From assembly GCF_001686925.1 (NCBI RefSeq), contig NZ_LVEN01000044.1, forward strand, positions 1 through 64,000: a stretch of DNA of 64,000 bases, written 5' to 3'. Positions 18,178-26,825 of the stretch are shown one piece after another. The notes under the pieces were generated by a model. It did no database searches, was not told the origin of the DNA, and saw only the letters and a list, made by a program, of their open reading frames with translations. Within the stretch, counting starts at the first letter, position 1; the number at the start of each line of letters is the position of its first letter. This DNA is from Flavobacterium piscis (GTDB lineage Bacteria; Bacteroidota; Bacteroidia; Flavobacteriales; Flavobacteriaceae). The position numbers and the translations under genes are program-made.

Positions 18178-18588
18178 CTAATTGATAGCTATTGGCATAG
18201 CATAAAATACTCTTACTTCTTTGTCTTTTAGCTTTCCGGGATTCCATTTAGGACATAGTTTTAAAACCCGAATAGCTTCCTCACCTGTGCCATAACCTAT
18301 GTCTTTATGTATCTTTATATCGTTTAATGAACCGTCTTTTTCAATAACAAAACTTGCAAAGACTTTTCCTTTTACAGAAGCAGGTTTTTCTTTTGGAACT
18401 TTGTAATTTTGAGAAATGAATTTATAAAAGTTATTAATTCCTCCTATAAATTCAGGTGCTAGATCTATTCCTGCAGTATTGTAAACTTTGTTTTCATCAT
18501 TGCTTAAATTTTCTTTAGGAACATAGTTGTCTTGGGAAAACATATTTTGAGTAAAACAAATCAAAATTAGTAATAGAAACTTTTTCAT
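18178..18588 (-). CDS. Exported protein with TonB C-terminal-like domain
   Basis: This 136-residue protein has a signal peptide (about 1-18, ending NMFS) and a C-terminal region characteristic of the TonB_C fold in Bacteroidota: FIGGINNFYKFISQNYKVP, VKGKVFASFVIEKDGSLNDIKIHKDIGYGTGEEAIRVLKLCPKWNPGKLKDKEVRVFYAMPI. It has no transmembrane anchor or Pro-rich linker, so it is not a classical TonB; such stand-alone domains are common in this phylum and of unknown role. It lies in a same-strand run between the RsmI-like and aminotransferase genes. Confidence 0.8.
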   Translation of the reverse strand: MKKFLLLILICFTQNMFSQDNYVPKENLSNDENKVYNTAGIDLAPEFIGGINNFYKFISQNYKVPKEKPASVKGKVFASFVIEKDGSLNDIKIHKDIGYGTGEEAIRVLKLCPKWNPGKLKDKEVRVFYAMPIAIN

Positions 18589-18609
18589 TATGATGGTCTT
18601 AAAGTTAGT

Positions 18610-19323
18610 TTACATTTTATGAATAATAAAAATCGTAGGTCGATTATGCAAATCAACTTTTAATTTTTTCCAATCCGCAACTCGCATGGTTTTAATAAAT
18701 TCTGTTGGCAATGTAATATCGGTCGCAATACATAAATGCGTTGAAGGATTTACGATTTGTAGAATATCTTCAACCAGTTTGTTGTTTCTATAGGGAGTTT
18801 CAATAAAAATCTGAGATTGGTTTTTATCCTGAGATAATTTCTCAAAGTGTTTCAAAGCCGATTTTTTCTCATCTTTATCAATTGGCAAATAGCCGTTGAA
18901 AGTAAAGCTTTGACCGTTCATTCCGGAAGCCATCATGGCAAGTAGGATGGAAGAAGGACCAACTAAAGGTACAACCTGAATTCCTTTCTCGTGTGCCAAT
19001 TTTACAATTACAGCACCCGGATCTGCAACTCCGGGACAACCGGCTTCGCTCATTAAACCTACATTTTTTCCTTCTAATAAAGGTTTGATGAAGTCTAAAT
19101 GCTCACTTGGTTCAGTGCGTTTATTAAGAGTGAAAAGTATAAGTTCTGATTGTTTTTTCTCAGGAGAAACTGCTTTTATTGATTTTCTGGCCGTTTTCTC
19201 GTTTTCAACAATATAATGATCTATAAAATCGATACTTCTTTTTACGGTTTGTGGCAAAACATCCATCGGATCGCTTTCGCCCATTGTGGTTGGAATTAAA
19301 TATAGTTTTCCTAGAAGTTTCAT
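18610..19323 (-). CDS. RsmI/tetrapyrrole methylase-family SAM methyltransferase
   Basis: This 237-residue protein of the tetrapyrrole methylase fold has GKLYLIPTTMGES near the start, the SEAGCPGVADPGAVIVKLAHEKGIQVVPLVGPSSILLAMMASGM core that binds SAM, and FIETPYRNNKLVEDIL. These are hallmarks of RsmI, which methylates C1402 of 16S rRNA. The chain is shorter than typical RsmI (about 280) and lacks some N-terminal residues of it. Many Bacteroidota carry this shorter paralogue beside true RsmI, so the rRNA target is uncertain. Confidence 0.75.
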   Translation of the reverse strand: MKLLGKLYLIPTTMGESDPMDVLPQTVKRSIDFIDHYIVENEKTARKSIKAVSPEKKQSELILFTLNKRTEPSEHLDFIKPLLEGKNVGLMSEAGCPGVADPGAVIVKLAHEKGIQVVPLVGPSSILLAMMASGMNGQSFTFNGYLPIDKDEKKSALKHFEKLSQDKNQSQIFIETPYRNNKLVEDILQIVNPSTHLCIATDITLPTEFIKTMRVADWKKLKVDLHNRPTIFIIHKM

Positions 19324-19392
19324 TTGTGATGGTTTAATATTAAAAGAAAAATGTACTTCAATTATCAGTTAAGTAATTAAAATACATTAAAA

Positions 19393-19857
19393 TTATGAAT
19401 GTTTTTCGATAAGTTTTTTTGCAATTATTTCGGCAGCTTCGTCCAGCATTTGATAAACGTTGTCGAAACCATTTACAGCTCCGTAATAAGGATCTGGAAC
19501 ATCTACATTTTCATCCGGAAATAATTCGTTTAGAATAAGATGCACTTTGTTTTTGTGTTCCGGAGTTTTGGCTAGCTGAATGACATCTCTGTAATTTGAA
19601 CTATCCATAACATAGATATAATCAAATTCATCAAAATCAGCTGTTTTAAATTGTCTGCCTTTTTGATTGTCAATGCATAATCCGTTTTTTTGGGCTACTG
19701 CAATCGAACGTTTGTCAGGTGAATGACCCACGTGCCATGATCCGGTTCCTGCAGAATCAACTATAAAGTTTTCAGGTAATTTTGATGCTAAAATACCTTC
19801 GGCTAAAGGTGATCTGCAAATATTTCCCAAGCAAACCATTAAAATTTTTACTGGCAT
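19393..19857 (-). CDS. Low-molecular-weight protein-tyrosine phosphatase
   Basis: This 154-residue protein carries the phosphate-binding loop CLGNICRS near its N-terminus (Cys9, Arg15), with the general acid Asp in the DVPDPYYG segment and the usual DSAGTGSWHVG and MDSSNYRD motifs. It dephosphorylates phosphotyrosine or small phosphorylated substrates in the cytoplasm. There is no tyrosine kinase or capsule gene nearby, so its partner is unknown. The gene lies 9 bases after dnaA on the same strand and may be co-transcribed with it. Confidence 0.92.
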   Translation of the reverse strand: MPVKILMVCLGNICRSPLAEGILASKLPENFIVDSAGTGSWHVGHSPDKRSIAVAQKNGLCIDNQKGRQFKTADFDEFDYIYVMDSSNYRDVIQLAKTPEHKNKVHLILNELFPDENVDVPDPYYGAVNGFDNVYQMLDEAAEIIAKKLIEKHS

Positions 19858-19866
19858 GATTCGCGT

Positions 19867-21294
19867 TTATAGCGTTAATTTTTTGTTGATGTCTTCGACA
19901 AATTTCTTGAATTGTTTGTCTGTAGAAACTAAATTGTCAACAGTTTTACAGGCGTGCAAAACAGTAGCGTGATCGCGATCTCCAATTTGTGAACCAATGT
20001 TTGCCAAAGAAGCTTTAGTAAATTTCTTTGCAAAAAACATCGCCAATTGTCTTGCCTGAACCACGTGCCTCTTTCTGGTTTTAGATTGAAGTGTTTCAAT
20101 ATCCAACTGGAAATAATCAGACACAATTTTTTGAATATAATCGATAGAGATTTCTCTCTTTACGTTTTTAACGAATTTCTCTACAACGCTTTTTGCTAAT
20201 TCGATCGTAACTTCTTTTTTGTTAAAAGAAGATTGTGCGATTAGCGAAATGATTGCGCCTTCAAGTTCTCTCACATTCGATTTAATGTTGCGGGCAACAT
20301 ATTCAATAATATCTTCCGGCATCTCAACACCGTCACGATATAGAATATTTTTTAAGATCGAAATTCTGGTTTCATAATCTGGCTGGTGCAATTCAGCAGA
20401 TAATCCCCATTTAAAACGGGACAACAAACGTTGTTCGATATCCTGCATGTCAACAGGAGCTTTGTCCGAAGTCAAAATTACCTGCTTTCCGTTTTGGTGC
20501 AAATAATTGAAAATATGGAAAAATACGTCCTGAGTTCCTGATTTTCCAGATAAAAACTGAACATCATCAATAATCAAAACGTCGATTAATTGGTAAAAGT
20601 GAATGAAATCATTACGATTGTTCTTTTTAACCGAATCAATATATTGTTGTGTGAAAATCTCGGCAGAAATATATAAAACCGTTTTCTCAGGATATTTGTC
20701 TTTTACTTCGACACCAATAGCATGTGCCAGGTGTGTTTTTCCTAAACCAACTCCACCAAAAATCAATAAAGGGTTAAATGATGTTCCTCCAGGTTTGTTG
20801 GCAACTGCCATACCTGCAGAACGAGCTAAACGGTTAGAGTCTCCTTCAAGGAAATTGTCAAAACTATAATTAGGATTTAACTGAGATTCAATTTTTAAAT
20901 TTCGGATTCCCGGAATTACAAAAGGATTCTTAAGTTCAGGATTCAGGTTTTTAAATGGAGCATCAACCTCTTGCGGTTTCATAGGAACTCTGTTGGAACT
21001 TGGCAGCTGCTCGGTAAAAGGCTGTTTATTTCCATAAGTGTTCTCCATTTTAATTTTATAGAGTAACTTTGCGTTTTTTCCCAGTTCTTTGGTAAGCGCA
21101 ACTTTCAATAATTTTACGTAGTGTTCTTCTAACCATTCGTAGAAAAATTTACTTGGTACTTGAATATATAACGCGTTGTCGGTTAGCTCAACTGATTTGA
21201 TTGGTTCGAACCAAGTTTTATAGGCTTGATCTTGAATATTGTCTTTTATAAAGGACAAACAGTTTTCCCATACCGATTGAGCAGTTTTAGTCAT
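19867..21294 (-). CDS. dnaA: Chromosomal replication initiator DnaA
   Basis: This 475-residue AAA+ initiator binds origin DnaA boxes and melts DNA. Domain I opens SVWENCLSFIKDNIQDQAYKTWF. A linker of about residues 90-140 precedes the AAA+ domain, which holds Walker A (FGGVGLGKTHLAHAIG), Walker B (VLIIDDVQFLSG) and the sensor SRFKWGL. Domain IV ends with the DNA-binding signature GSQIGDRDHATVLHACK. A short AT-rich stretch with a small hairpin (CTCCT/AGGAG near 21332) lies upstream. Only weak DnaA-box-like sequences occur there, so an adjacent origin is not claimed. Confidence 0.98.
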   Translation of the reverse strand: MTKTAQSVWENCLSFIKDNIQDQAYKTWFEPIKSVELTDNALYIQVPSKFFYEWLEEHYVKLLKVALTKELGKNAKLLYKIKMENTYGNKQPFTEQLPSSNRVPMKPQEVDAPFKNLNPELKNPFVIPGIRNLKIESQLNPNYSFDNFLEGDSNRLARSAGMAVANKPGGTSFNPLLIFGGVGLGKTHLAHAIGVEVKDKYPEKTVLYISAEIFTQQYIDSVKKNNRNDFIHFYQLIDVLIIDDVQFLSGKSGTQDVFFHIFNYLHQNGKQVILTSDKAPVDMQDIEQRLLSRFKWGLSAELHQPDYETRISILKNILYRDGVEMPEDIIEYVARNIKSNVRELEGAIISLIAQSSFNKKEVTIELAKSVVEKFVKNVKREISIDYIQKIVSDYFQLDIETLQSKTRKRHVVQARQLAMFFAKKFTKASLANIGSQIGDRDHATVLHACKTVDNLVSTDKQFKKFVEDINKKLTL

Positions 21295-21481
21295 AGATTC
21301 AGATAAATTTTTTTATTATTGATAAAGATTCTCCTAATAAAAAAGGAGCAATTTTATTCCGTATTTCGGGATAACAAATATGTGAACAAATTTCTGTAAA
21401 AAAAAATATTTTGGCCTCTAATTTTATAAAAAAAAGTTGTAAGTGAACTTTTTAAATTTAATTTTTTTTAATATATAACTA

Positions 21482-21886
21482 ATGAAAAATCATCAAACGC
21501 AAGTGCGTGTTCGTTACTCAGAAACCGATCAAATGGGAGTCGTTTATCACGGAAATTATGTTCCTTATTTTGAGATCGGACGCGTGGAATGGCTTAGAGA
21601 TAAAGGGATTTCGTATAAAAGTATGGAAGAAAGCGGAATTGGTTTGCCAATAGTTTCGATGCAAATAAATTATAAAAAATCTGCACGTTATGATGAGCTT
21701 CTTACAATTCATACTACTTTCAAAAGTCAATCCTCAGTCAAGATTGAATTTGACTGTGAGATTTATAATGAAGCTAATGAGTTATTAACAACTGCCGTGT
21801 TTATTTTGGTATTTATATCGTTAAAATCAGGTCGCCCAACTGCTCCTCCAAATTATATTTTAGAATTGTTTAAAACACTTGAATAA
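21482..21886 (+). CDS. YbgC-like acyl-CoA thioesterase
   Basis: This 134-residue hot-dog fold protein has VRYSETDQMGVVYHGNYVPYFEIGRVEWLRDKGISY, in which the Asp of TDQMG is the family catalytic residue. The fold's central helix and strands follow (LPIVSMQINYKKSARYDELLTIHT). Members hydrolyse acyl-CoA or 4-hydroxybenzoyl-CoA thioesters; in Proteobacteria the gene sits in the tol-pal cluster, but here it lies alone between the divergent dnaA and convergent yigZ. The substrate is not predictable. Confidence 0.88.
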   Translation: MKNHQTQVRVRYSETDQMGVVYHGNYVPYFEIGRVEWLRDKGISYKSMEESGIGLPIVSMQINYKKSARYDELLTIHTTFKSQSSVKIEFDCEIYNEANELLTTAVFILVFISLKSGRPTAPPNYILELFKTLE

Positions 21887-21917
21887 TTGTTAAAATGAGA
21901 TAGCTTTTTATATCAAT

Positions 21918-22550
21918 TTATATAATTTCAATATCGATTTCAAACATTAAATCAAAAATGTCGAATACTGATTCGGCATTTTTTTTGCGCGTTTTTGTCT
22001 TGATTTTGCCAATTGGTAAACCTGAATCTTCATCGATTTCCATTTCCTGAGACGTAATTTCAAGTTTTTTTTCTTTGATGACCCGCATTACTTTGTTCAT
22101 GTTTTTGTAATCAAAAGAAATTAAAAAATGAACATCAATTGTTTTTTCGACAATCTCACAAACTTCAAGAGTCATTTGTGCGGTTGTTTTATAAGCAGCG
22201 ATTAATCCGCCGACACCTAATTTTACTCCGCCAAAAATTCGAACAACCACTACAAGAACGTTTGTTAGTCCAAAAGATTGTATTTGTCCGTAAATTGGTG
22301 CTCCGGCAGTATTGCTTGGTTCGCCATCATCATTGGCACGATACGAAATTTTAGGAGCTGTGCCCAATTGATATGCGTAACAATAATGCACCGCATGCGG
22401 ATGTTGCTTTTTTAAAGTTTCGATGATGGGTTTTACTTCGTCTTCGTGTTCTATAGGAAAAGCATAACCAAAGAACTTGCTTCCTTTTTCTTTAAAAAGC
22501 ACTTCTTCAGATTCAAAAGCTATGGTTTTATAAGTGTCGTCGTATTCCAA
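21918..22550 (-). CDS. YigZ/IMPACT family protein
   Basis: This 210-residue protein carries the IMPACT-family N-terminal domain signature (HAVHYCYAYQLG, NDDGEPSNTAGAPIYGQIQSFGLTNVLVVVVRIFGGVKLGVGGLIAAY) and a DUF1949-like C-terminal domain. YigZ proteins bind nucleic acids; bacterial function is poorly defined. The first codon is TTG (22548-22550), which gives the conserved N-terminus EYDDTYKTIAFESEEVLFKEKGSKFFGYAFP. That TTG lies inside a TACTTTTG sequence that itself looks like a -7 box (22548-22555), so either the box is fortuitous or translation starts later. No good later start is seen. Confidence 0.85.
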   Translation of the reverse strand: MEYDDTYKTIAFESEEVLFKEKGSKFFGYAFPIEHEDEVKPIIETLKKQHPHAVHYCYAYQLGTAPKISYRANDDGEPSNTAGAPIYGQIQSFGLTNVLVVVVRIFGGVKLGVGGLIAAYKTTAQMTLEVCEIVEKTIDVHFLISFDYKNMNKVMRVIKEKKLEITSQEMEIDEDSGLPIGKIKTKTRKKNAESVFDIFDLMFEIDIEII

Positions 22551-22599
22551 AAGTAAAATTCTAAATTATGTTTACTATTTTTTTTAGCAGAGTTGATTT

Positions 22600-22760
22600 T
22601 ATCGCAAAGTTCGCCAGGGTTTTATTGTTAACTGTTTGTTTATAAGCTTAAAAAGTTCGCAAAGCTAAATCAATACAAAGCTTTGCGAACTTTGTATTCT
22701 TAATTCGTTAAAATCTTCGCGAACTTTGCGTAAATCTTTGCGTCTTTGCGGTAAATTCTC
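22600..22760. repeat. TTTGCG-word cluster with 15-bp perfect hairpin
   Basis: AAAGTTCGCAAAGCT (22652-22666) and AGCTTTGCGAACTTT (22679-22693) are perfect arms around a 12-base loop. The whole 42-base unit recurs at 30265-30306 with two substitutions. Further single words follow up to 22755. There is no gene in this 222-base gap. Confidence 0.85.
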
Positions 22761-22772
22761 TCCAAATTCAAT

Positions 22773-23375
22773 TTACAATATCTTTTTCTCAAATAAATCT
22801 ACAACATCTTCCTGTCCAACTTGTAAATTCCAAACATGAAGACCTAAAGCGGCGGCAGCATCTGTGTTTTCTTTTTTGTCATCAACAAACAAAGTACGTT
22901 TTGGCGATAATTCATGTTTGTTAATAATATATTGATAAGCTTCCGGATTTGGTTTTCGCATTCCAATTTCAAATGAAAAATAGACTTTTTCAAAACATTG
23001 ATAAAAATCGCTGTAAAATGAAATTCCGTTTGCGTTTTCGAAAGTTTCAATATGAATAGAATCTGTATTGCTCAATAAAAACAATCGGTATTTTTTTGAA
23101 AGCATTTGAAGAAACTCTAATCGATACAAAGGAAAATCTGCTAAAACCGCATTCCACGCTTTTAAGATTTCTTCTATCGAAGCATTTGGTAATTCTTTCT
23201 GAAAACCAGCCAGAAAATCATCATACGATATATCTCCGGTTTCAAACAAAAGATTCAAACGGTCCAGTTCTGCATTCCATTCCGTCATGCCTAATTGCTG
23301 CAATCCCGAAATGGTAGCTTGTTTGTTTAAATTGATAAAAATATCTCCAAAGTCAAAAATTATAGTATCAATCAT
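22773..23375 (-). CDS. HAD-superfamily hydrolase (YihX-like)
   Basis: This 200-residue HAD hydrolase of subfamily IA begins MIDTIIFDFGDIFINLN. Motif I has the D-x-G-D form seen in YihX-type phosphatases instead of D-x-D-G. Motif II is FLLSNTDS, motif III the Lys of MRKPNPEAY, and motif IV FVDDKKENTDAAAALG. It probably dephosphorylates a small metabolite. Its start overlaps the 3' end of ribD by 8 bases on the same strand, so the two are translationally coupled. A role in dephosphorylating the RibD product is an attractive but unproven idea. Confidence 0.85.
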   Translation of the reverse strand: MIDTIIFDFGDIFINLNKQATISGLQQLGMTEWNAELDRLNLLFETGDISYDDFLAGFQKELPNASIEEILKAWNAVLADFPLYRLEFLQMLSKKYRLFLLSNTDSIHIETFENANGISFYSDFYQCFEKVYFSFEIGMRKPNPEAYQYIINKHELSPKRTLFVDDKKENTDAAAALGLHVWNLQVGQEDVVDLFEKKIL

Positions 23376-24417
23376 GATTTCTAATGTTTAGCAATTCATC
23401 GCTCTGAATGTAGGTTTTAATTGGATTTTTCATCTGAATCATTGGCGCTTTAGTTCCTTTTTCAAAAGAAATGTTTCCTATAAAAATTCGGGCTTCATCC
23501 CAAATATTCTCATCTATAAAAGATTGCAAAGTCTGCAATCCGCCTTCAATTATAATAGACTGAATTTGGTTTTGATGTAAAACAGCCAAAATCTGCGGTA
23601 TTATATTTTGATTAAAATCAATTACTTCAAAGTTAGTGTTTTCTGCCGAAAGGTTGGTTTCAGATTTTGTAAACACGATGGTTTTTACCATATTATCAAA
23701 AACAAAACTGTCTTTTGGGATGCGATTGTTTTGATCTAAAACAACTCTTACCGGATTTTTTCCTGACCAGTCTCTGGTATTTAATTTCGGATTGTCGTCG
23801 ATTACAGTTTGTGTTCCTGCTAAAATAGCTTGTTCTTCGCTGCGCCATTTATGAACCAATTGCCTTGAATAGGTATTTGTAATCCAAACCGGTTTGCGAT
23901 CCTGCTCAATTTCTTTTTCTGGAGATAGAAAACCGTCCTGACTTTGGGCCCATTTCAATATTATATAAGGTCTTTTTTGCTGATGAAAAGTAAAAAAGCG
24001 TTTGTTGAGTTCGTTGCATTCTTTTTCTAAAACACCAACTGTTACATTGGCTCCGGCGGCAATTAGTTTTTTGATGCCGTTTCCTGCTACTTTTTCGTTA
24101 GGATCCACCGTTCCAACTACAACATTTGGAATTTGGTGTTCTATGATTAAATCGCAGCAAGGAGGCGTTTTGCCAAAATGACTGCAAGGTTCCAGGCTTA
24201 CATAAATTGTAGCTTTTTTTAATAATGATTTGTCTTTTACAGATCGAATGGCATTGACTTCAGCGTGCGGTTCTCCGGCTTTTTTGTGCCAGCCTTCACC
24301 TATAATTTGATTTTCGTAAACAATTACGCTACCAACCATAGGGTTAGGAAATGTAGTTCCCAAGCCATTTTGTGCCAAATTTATGCAGCGTTTTATGTAT
24401 TTTTCATGTATATTCAC
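23368..24417 (-). CDS. ribD: Bifunctional riboflavin deaminase/reductase RibD
   Basis: RibD carries out the second and third steps of riboflavin synthesis. The N-terminal deaminase domain has the zinc ligands His51 and the cysteines 78 and 87 with catalytic Glu53 (HAEVNA, PCSHFGKTPPC). The C-terminal reductase domain starts near residue 145 (RPYIILKWAQSQDGFLS) and includes AILAGTQTVIDDNPKLNTR and IIEGGLQTL. At 349 residues the length is normal. The start is GTG at 24417, and a -7 box lies only 4 bases before it, hinting at a leaderless transcript. A HAD phosphatase gene overlaps its end. Confidence 0.95.
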   Translation of the reverse strand: MNIHEKYIKRCINLAQNGLGTTFPNPMVGSVIVYENQIIGEGWHKKAGEPHAEVNAIRSVKDKSLLKKATIYVSLEPCSHFGKTPPCCDLIIEHQIPNVVVGTVDPNEKVAGNGIKKLIAAGANVTVGVLEKECNELNKRFFTFHQQKRPYIILKWAQSQDGFLSPEKEIEQDRKPVWITNTYSRQLVHKWRSEEQAILAGTQTVIDDNPKLNTRDWSGKNPVRVVLDQNNRIPKDSFVFDNMVKTIVFTKSETNLSAENTNFEVIDFNQNIIPQILAVLHQNQIQSIIIEGGLQTLQSFIDENIWDEARIFIGNISFEKGTKAPMIQMKNPIKTYIQSDELLNIRNHD

Positions 24418-24421
24418 GGTA

Positions 24422-24429
24422 CAAAAGTA
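24422..24429 (-). promoter_or_regulatory. -7 box for ribD
   Basis: TACTTTTG on the minus strand ends 4 bases before the GTG start of ribD, predicting a very short or absent leader. It is divergent from the box at 24491-24498. Confidence 0.55.
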
Positions 24430-24490
24430 GTTATTTTTGTTTAGTTCGATGGTTAACGATATAGTTAAGAAACTATCAAAAAACTATTTT

Positions 24491-24498
24491 TACTTTTG
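24491..24498 (+). promoter_or_regulatory. -7 box for the acetyltransferase at 24524
   Basis: TACTTTTG lies 25 bases before the ATG at 24524 and downstream of the alternative start at 24437, so it decides the start. Confidence 0.6.
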
Positions 24499-24523
24499 TA
24501 ATACAATACACGAATACATACAT

Positions 24524-25009
24524 ATGGAAAATTGGATTATCAGAGCAATTAAAAAAGAAGACAATCAAGCAGTTGCCCAATTAATACGATCGGTTTTTGA
24601 TGAAATGGAAATTCCGAAAGTGGGTACAGCATACGAAGATCCGTATTTGGATTTAATGTTTGAAGAATATAACAAACCGCAATCAGTTTATTTTGTGGTC
24701 GAAAATAATAGTAAAATTGTAGGCTGTGCAGGAATTGCAAAGCTTGAAAATGGAGATCCTGAAATTTGCGAATTGCAAAAAATGTATTTCCTGCCAGAAA
24801 CCCGTGGTTTAGGGATTGGAAGTAAAATGATGGAAAAATGTTTAGAGAAGGCAAAAGATTTTGGTTTTAAAAAATGCTATATCGAAACGATGCCTTTTAT
24901 GCATGCAGCTCAAAAATTGTATAAAAAATCCGGTTTTGAATATTTAAATGCTCCTTTAGGAAATACCGGGCACAGTTCTTGCCCAGTGTGGATGTTGAAA
25001 AACCTATAA
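24524..25009 (+). CDS. GNAT family N-acetyltransferase
   Basis: From the ATG at 24524 the protein is 161 residues (MENWIIRAIKKEDNQAVAQLIRSVFDEME). An upstream in-frame ATG would add 29 residues, but it precedes the -7 box. The acetyl-CoA motif is LPETRGLGIGSKMMEKCLEKAKDFGFKKCYIET, with R-G-L-G-I-G as the canonical R/Q-x-x-G-x-G/A, followed by AAQKLYKKSGFEYL. The GHSSCPVWMLKNL end is typical of a flavobacterial group. Substrate unknown. A lipoprotein gene begins 7 bases downstream and is probably co-transcribed. Confidence 0.88.
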   Translation: MENWIIRAIKKEDNQAVAQLIRSVFDEMEIPKVGTAYEDPYLDLMFEEYNKPQSVYFVVENNSKIVGCAGIAKLENGDPEICELQKMYFLPETRGLGIGSKMMEKCLEKAKDFGFKKCYIETMPFMHAAQKLYKKSGFEYLNAPLGNTGHSSCPVWMLKNL

Positions 25010-25016
25010 ATTTACT

Positions 25017-25826
25017 ATGAAAAAAATAATACTTCCGTTTTTGTTGTTCTCGATTTTGTTTTCCTGCAAAGACGATAAAGTAATAAAAACTCATGGAGCT
25101 CAAACTCCGGTTAAGAATCATGTTGTTAAAGATTCTGCTGTAAGTGATGAAGTTTTCGTTGAGGAGGATGTTAAAAACGATTTTGAAATTTTGTTGCCAC
25201 GAAGTTACAGAGATGATCAAGGGAATAATCCTGCTAATTCCTTGAATAAAGACTGGATTGATTTGTTTGAGCAAAATGGAACCTATTATTTAGGAAAAAC
25301 TGATTTTACGATCGAAAAAGGATATGATGAATGTGTTGGAGATTCTACAAGATCAATAGTTTCTAAAAACAAATCGATTTTGTTTATGGATTATCCGAAA
25401 TTGAAGTTGGGGAAAATAAAGTCTTTGAAATTGGATAAAAATAAAATCTGGCCAGGCGAAAAAGTAACTTTGAAATTCGAAAATGCTGATTATTTTTTTA
25501 GAGCTGAAGGAAAAGTGCTTTCGACTGAAAAAAGAATTTTAGATGATAATAAAGAGGAAATTTATAAAAAAGTAGAAAACTATAAGTTGTTTTTGAAAAC
25601 AAATAACGGCCCTGAAAAATTGCTTTTGCAAGTAGAGACTTTCAATGATACTTTTGTTGAATTGCTTTTTGCCGGAGATATTGATAATGATGGTAAACTG
25701 GATTTTATTTTTGGTGCCAACAGAGATTATGAAGAAAAACGCGTAATGTTATTTCTCTCTTCGAAGGCAGAAAATGAGGAACCGGTAAAAAAGGTTTCTG
25801 AAATAGTAATTCAGTTTGATTGCTAG
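25017..25826 (+). CDS. Putative lipoprotein with VCBS/FG-GAP-like motif
   Basis: This 269-residue protein has a lipoprotein signal (MKKIILPFLLFSILFSCKDDK, lipid-modified Cys near residue 17). The body is of unknown family. Near the C-terminus, AGDIDNDGKLDFIFGANRDYEEKRVMLFLSSKA matches the D-x-D-x-D-G-x-x-D calcium-binding pattern of VCBS/FG-GAP repeats. A similar motif pair occurs in the lipoprotein at 45525-46142. It probably resides at the outer or inner membrane facing the periplasm. It lies directly after the acetyltransferase gene. Function unknown. Confidence 0.7.
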   Translation: MKKIILPFLLFSILFSCKDDKVIKTHGAQTPVKNHVVKDSAVSDEVFVEEDVKNDFEILLPRSYRDDQGNNPANSLNKDWIDLFEQNGTYYLGKTDFTIEKGYDECVGDSTRSIVSKNKSILFMDYPKLKLGKIKSLKLDKNKIWPGEKVTLKFENADYFFRAEGKVLSTEKRILDDNKEEIYKKVENYKLFLKTNNGPEKLLLQVETFNDTFVELLFAGDIDNDGKLDFIFGANRDYEEKRVMLFLSSKAENEEPVKKVSEIVIQFDC

Positions 25827-25907
25827 AATCGTAAACTAAATTGATTGTTGAAAAAAATAGATTAAAATATTTGCTTAAAAATTGAGGCATTAAAAAATAA
25901 ACTCAAA

Positions 25908-26774
25908 ATGAGAATCAAACAATATAGAACTCAATTTATAAAAGAATTATCGCCTTTTTATGACGCTTATGAAGCGGAGAGTTTTTTTTATTTAATATTA
26001 GAGGACAAACATAAATTGCGTCAGATAGATTTGGCATTAAATCACGAATTGACTTTTTCGGAAAGTGATTTTGCTGTCTGGGATTTATTATTAGCGCAAT
26101 TAAAAAAGGAAGTTCCTATTCAGTATTTGTTGGGGAAAACTAATTTTTACGGATTGGATTTTGAAGTGAATGAAAATGTTTTGATCCCGAGACCGGAAAC
26201 CGAAGAATTGGTAGAATGGATTGTCAATGAAAATTCAAAAGTTGATAAGGCTAAAACAATTAAAATTCTGGACATAGGAACAGGGAGTGGCTGTATTGCA
26301 ATTTCATTGGCAAAAAATATTCCGAATGCTCAGGTTTATGCGATGGATGTTTCTAAAAAAGCTATAGAAACAGCGAAGCGAAATGCTGTAAACAATAAAA
26401 CAGATATTACTTTTATTCTTCAGGATGTTTTGAATGCAGAAGAATTGAAATGTAATTTTGATATTATAGTGTCTAATCCTCCGTATGTCCGTAATCTAGA
26501 GAAAGAAGAAATCAAGAAGAACGTGCTGGATTATGAACCACATTTAGCGCTTTTTGTAGAAGATAATGATGCCTTGGTTTTTTATCGAAAGATAGCCGCA
26601 TTGGCACAAAGTAATCTGTTAGAAAACGGGCAATTGTATTTTGAAATCAATCAGTATCTTGGATGTGAAATGAAAGATTTGTTAGAAAAAATGAATTTTG
26701 AAAACATCGAATTGCGAAAAGATATCTATGATAATGACCGCATGATTTTTGGTAAGGTTTCGAAAACTTTGTAG
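25908..26774 (+). CDS. prmC: Release factor glutamine methyltransferase
   Basis: PrmC methylates the Gln of the GGQ motif of release factors 1 and 2. The 288-residue protein has the family N-terminal helical domain (QYLLGKTNFYGLDFEVNENVLIPRPETEELVEWI). The SAM-binding domain carries ILDIGTGSGCIAISLAKNIPNAQVYAMDVS and the catalytic NPPY motif in IVSNPPYVRNLE. The end FGKVSKTL is ordinary. A structured repeat element and a divergently oriented permease gene follow. Confidence 0.95.
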   Translation: MRIKQYRTQFIKELSPFYDAYEAESFFYLILEDKHKLRQIDLALNHELTFSESDFAVWDLLLAQLKKEVPIQYLLGKTNFYGLDFEVNENVLIPRPETEELVEWIVNENSKVDKAKTIKILDIGTGSGCIAISLAKNIPNAQVYAMDVSKKAIETAKRNAVNNKTDITFILQDVLNAEELKCNFDIIVSNPPYVRNLEKEEIKKNVLDYEPHLALFVEDNDALVFYRKIAALAQSNLLENGQLYFEINQYLGCEMKDLLEKMNFENIELRKDIYDNDRMIFGKVSKTL

Positions 26775-26825
26775 TTTTTTTTAAAGTATTACCTGAAAGA
26801 TCTTAAAAAAATGAAACTTCTAATC

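Noticed and set aside
21295-21481. Possible origin of replication next to dnaA
   Set aside because: Only weak DnaA-box-like strings (TTGTTCACA, TTATCCCG) occur, with no cluster of boxes. The evidence is too thin to call an origin.
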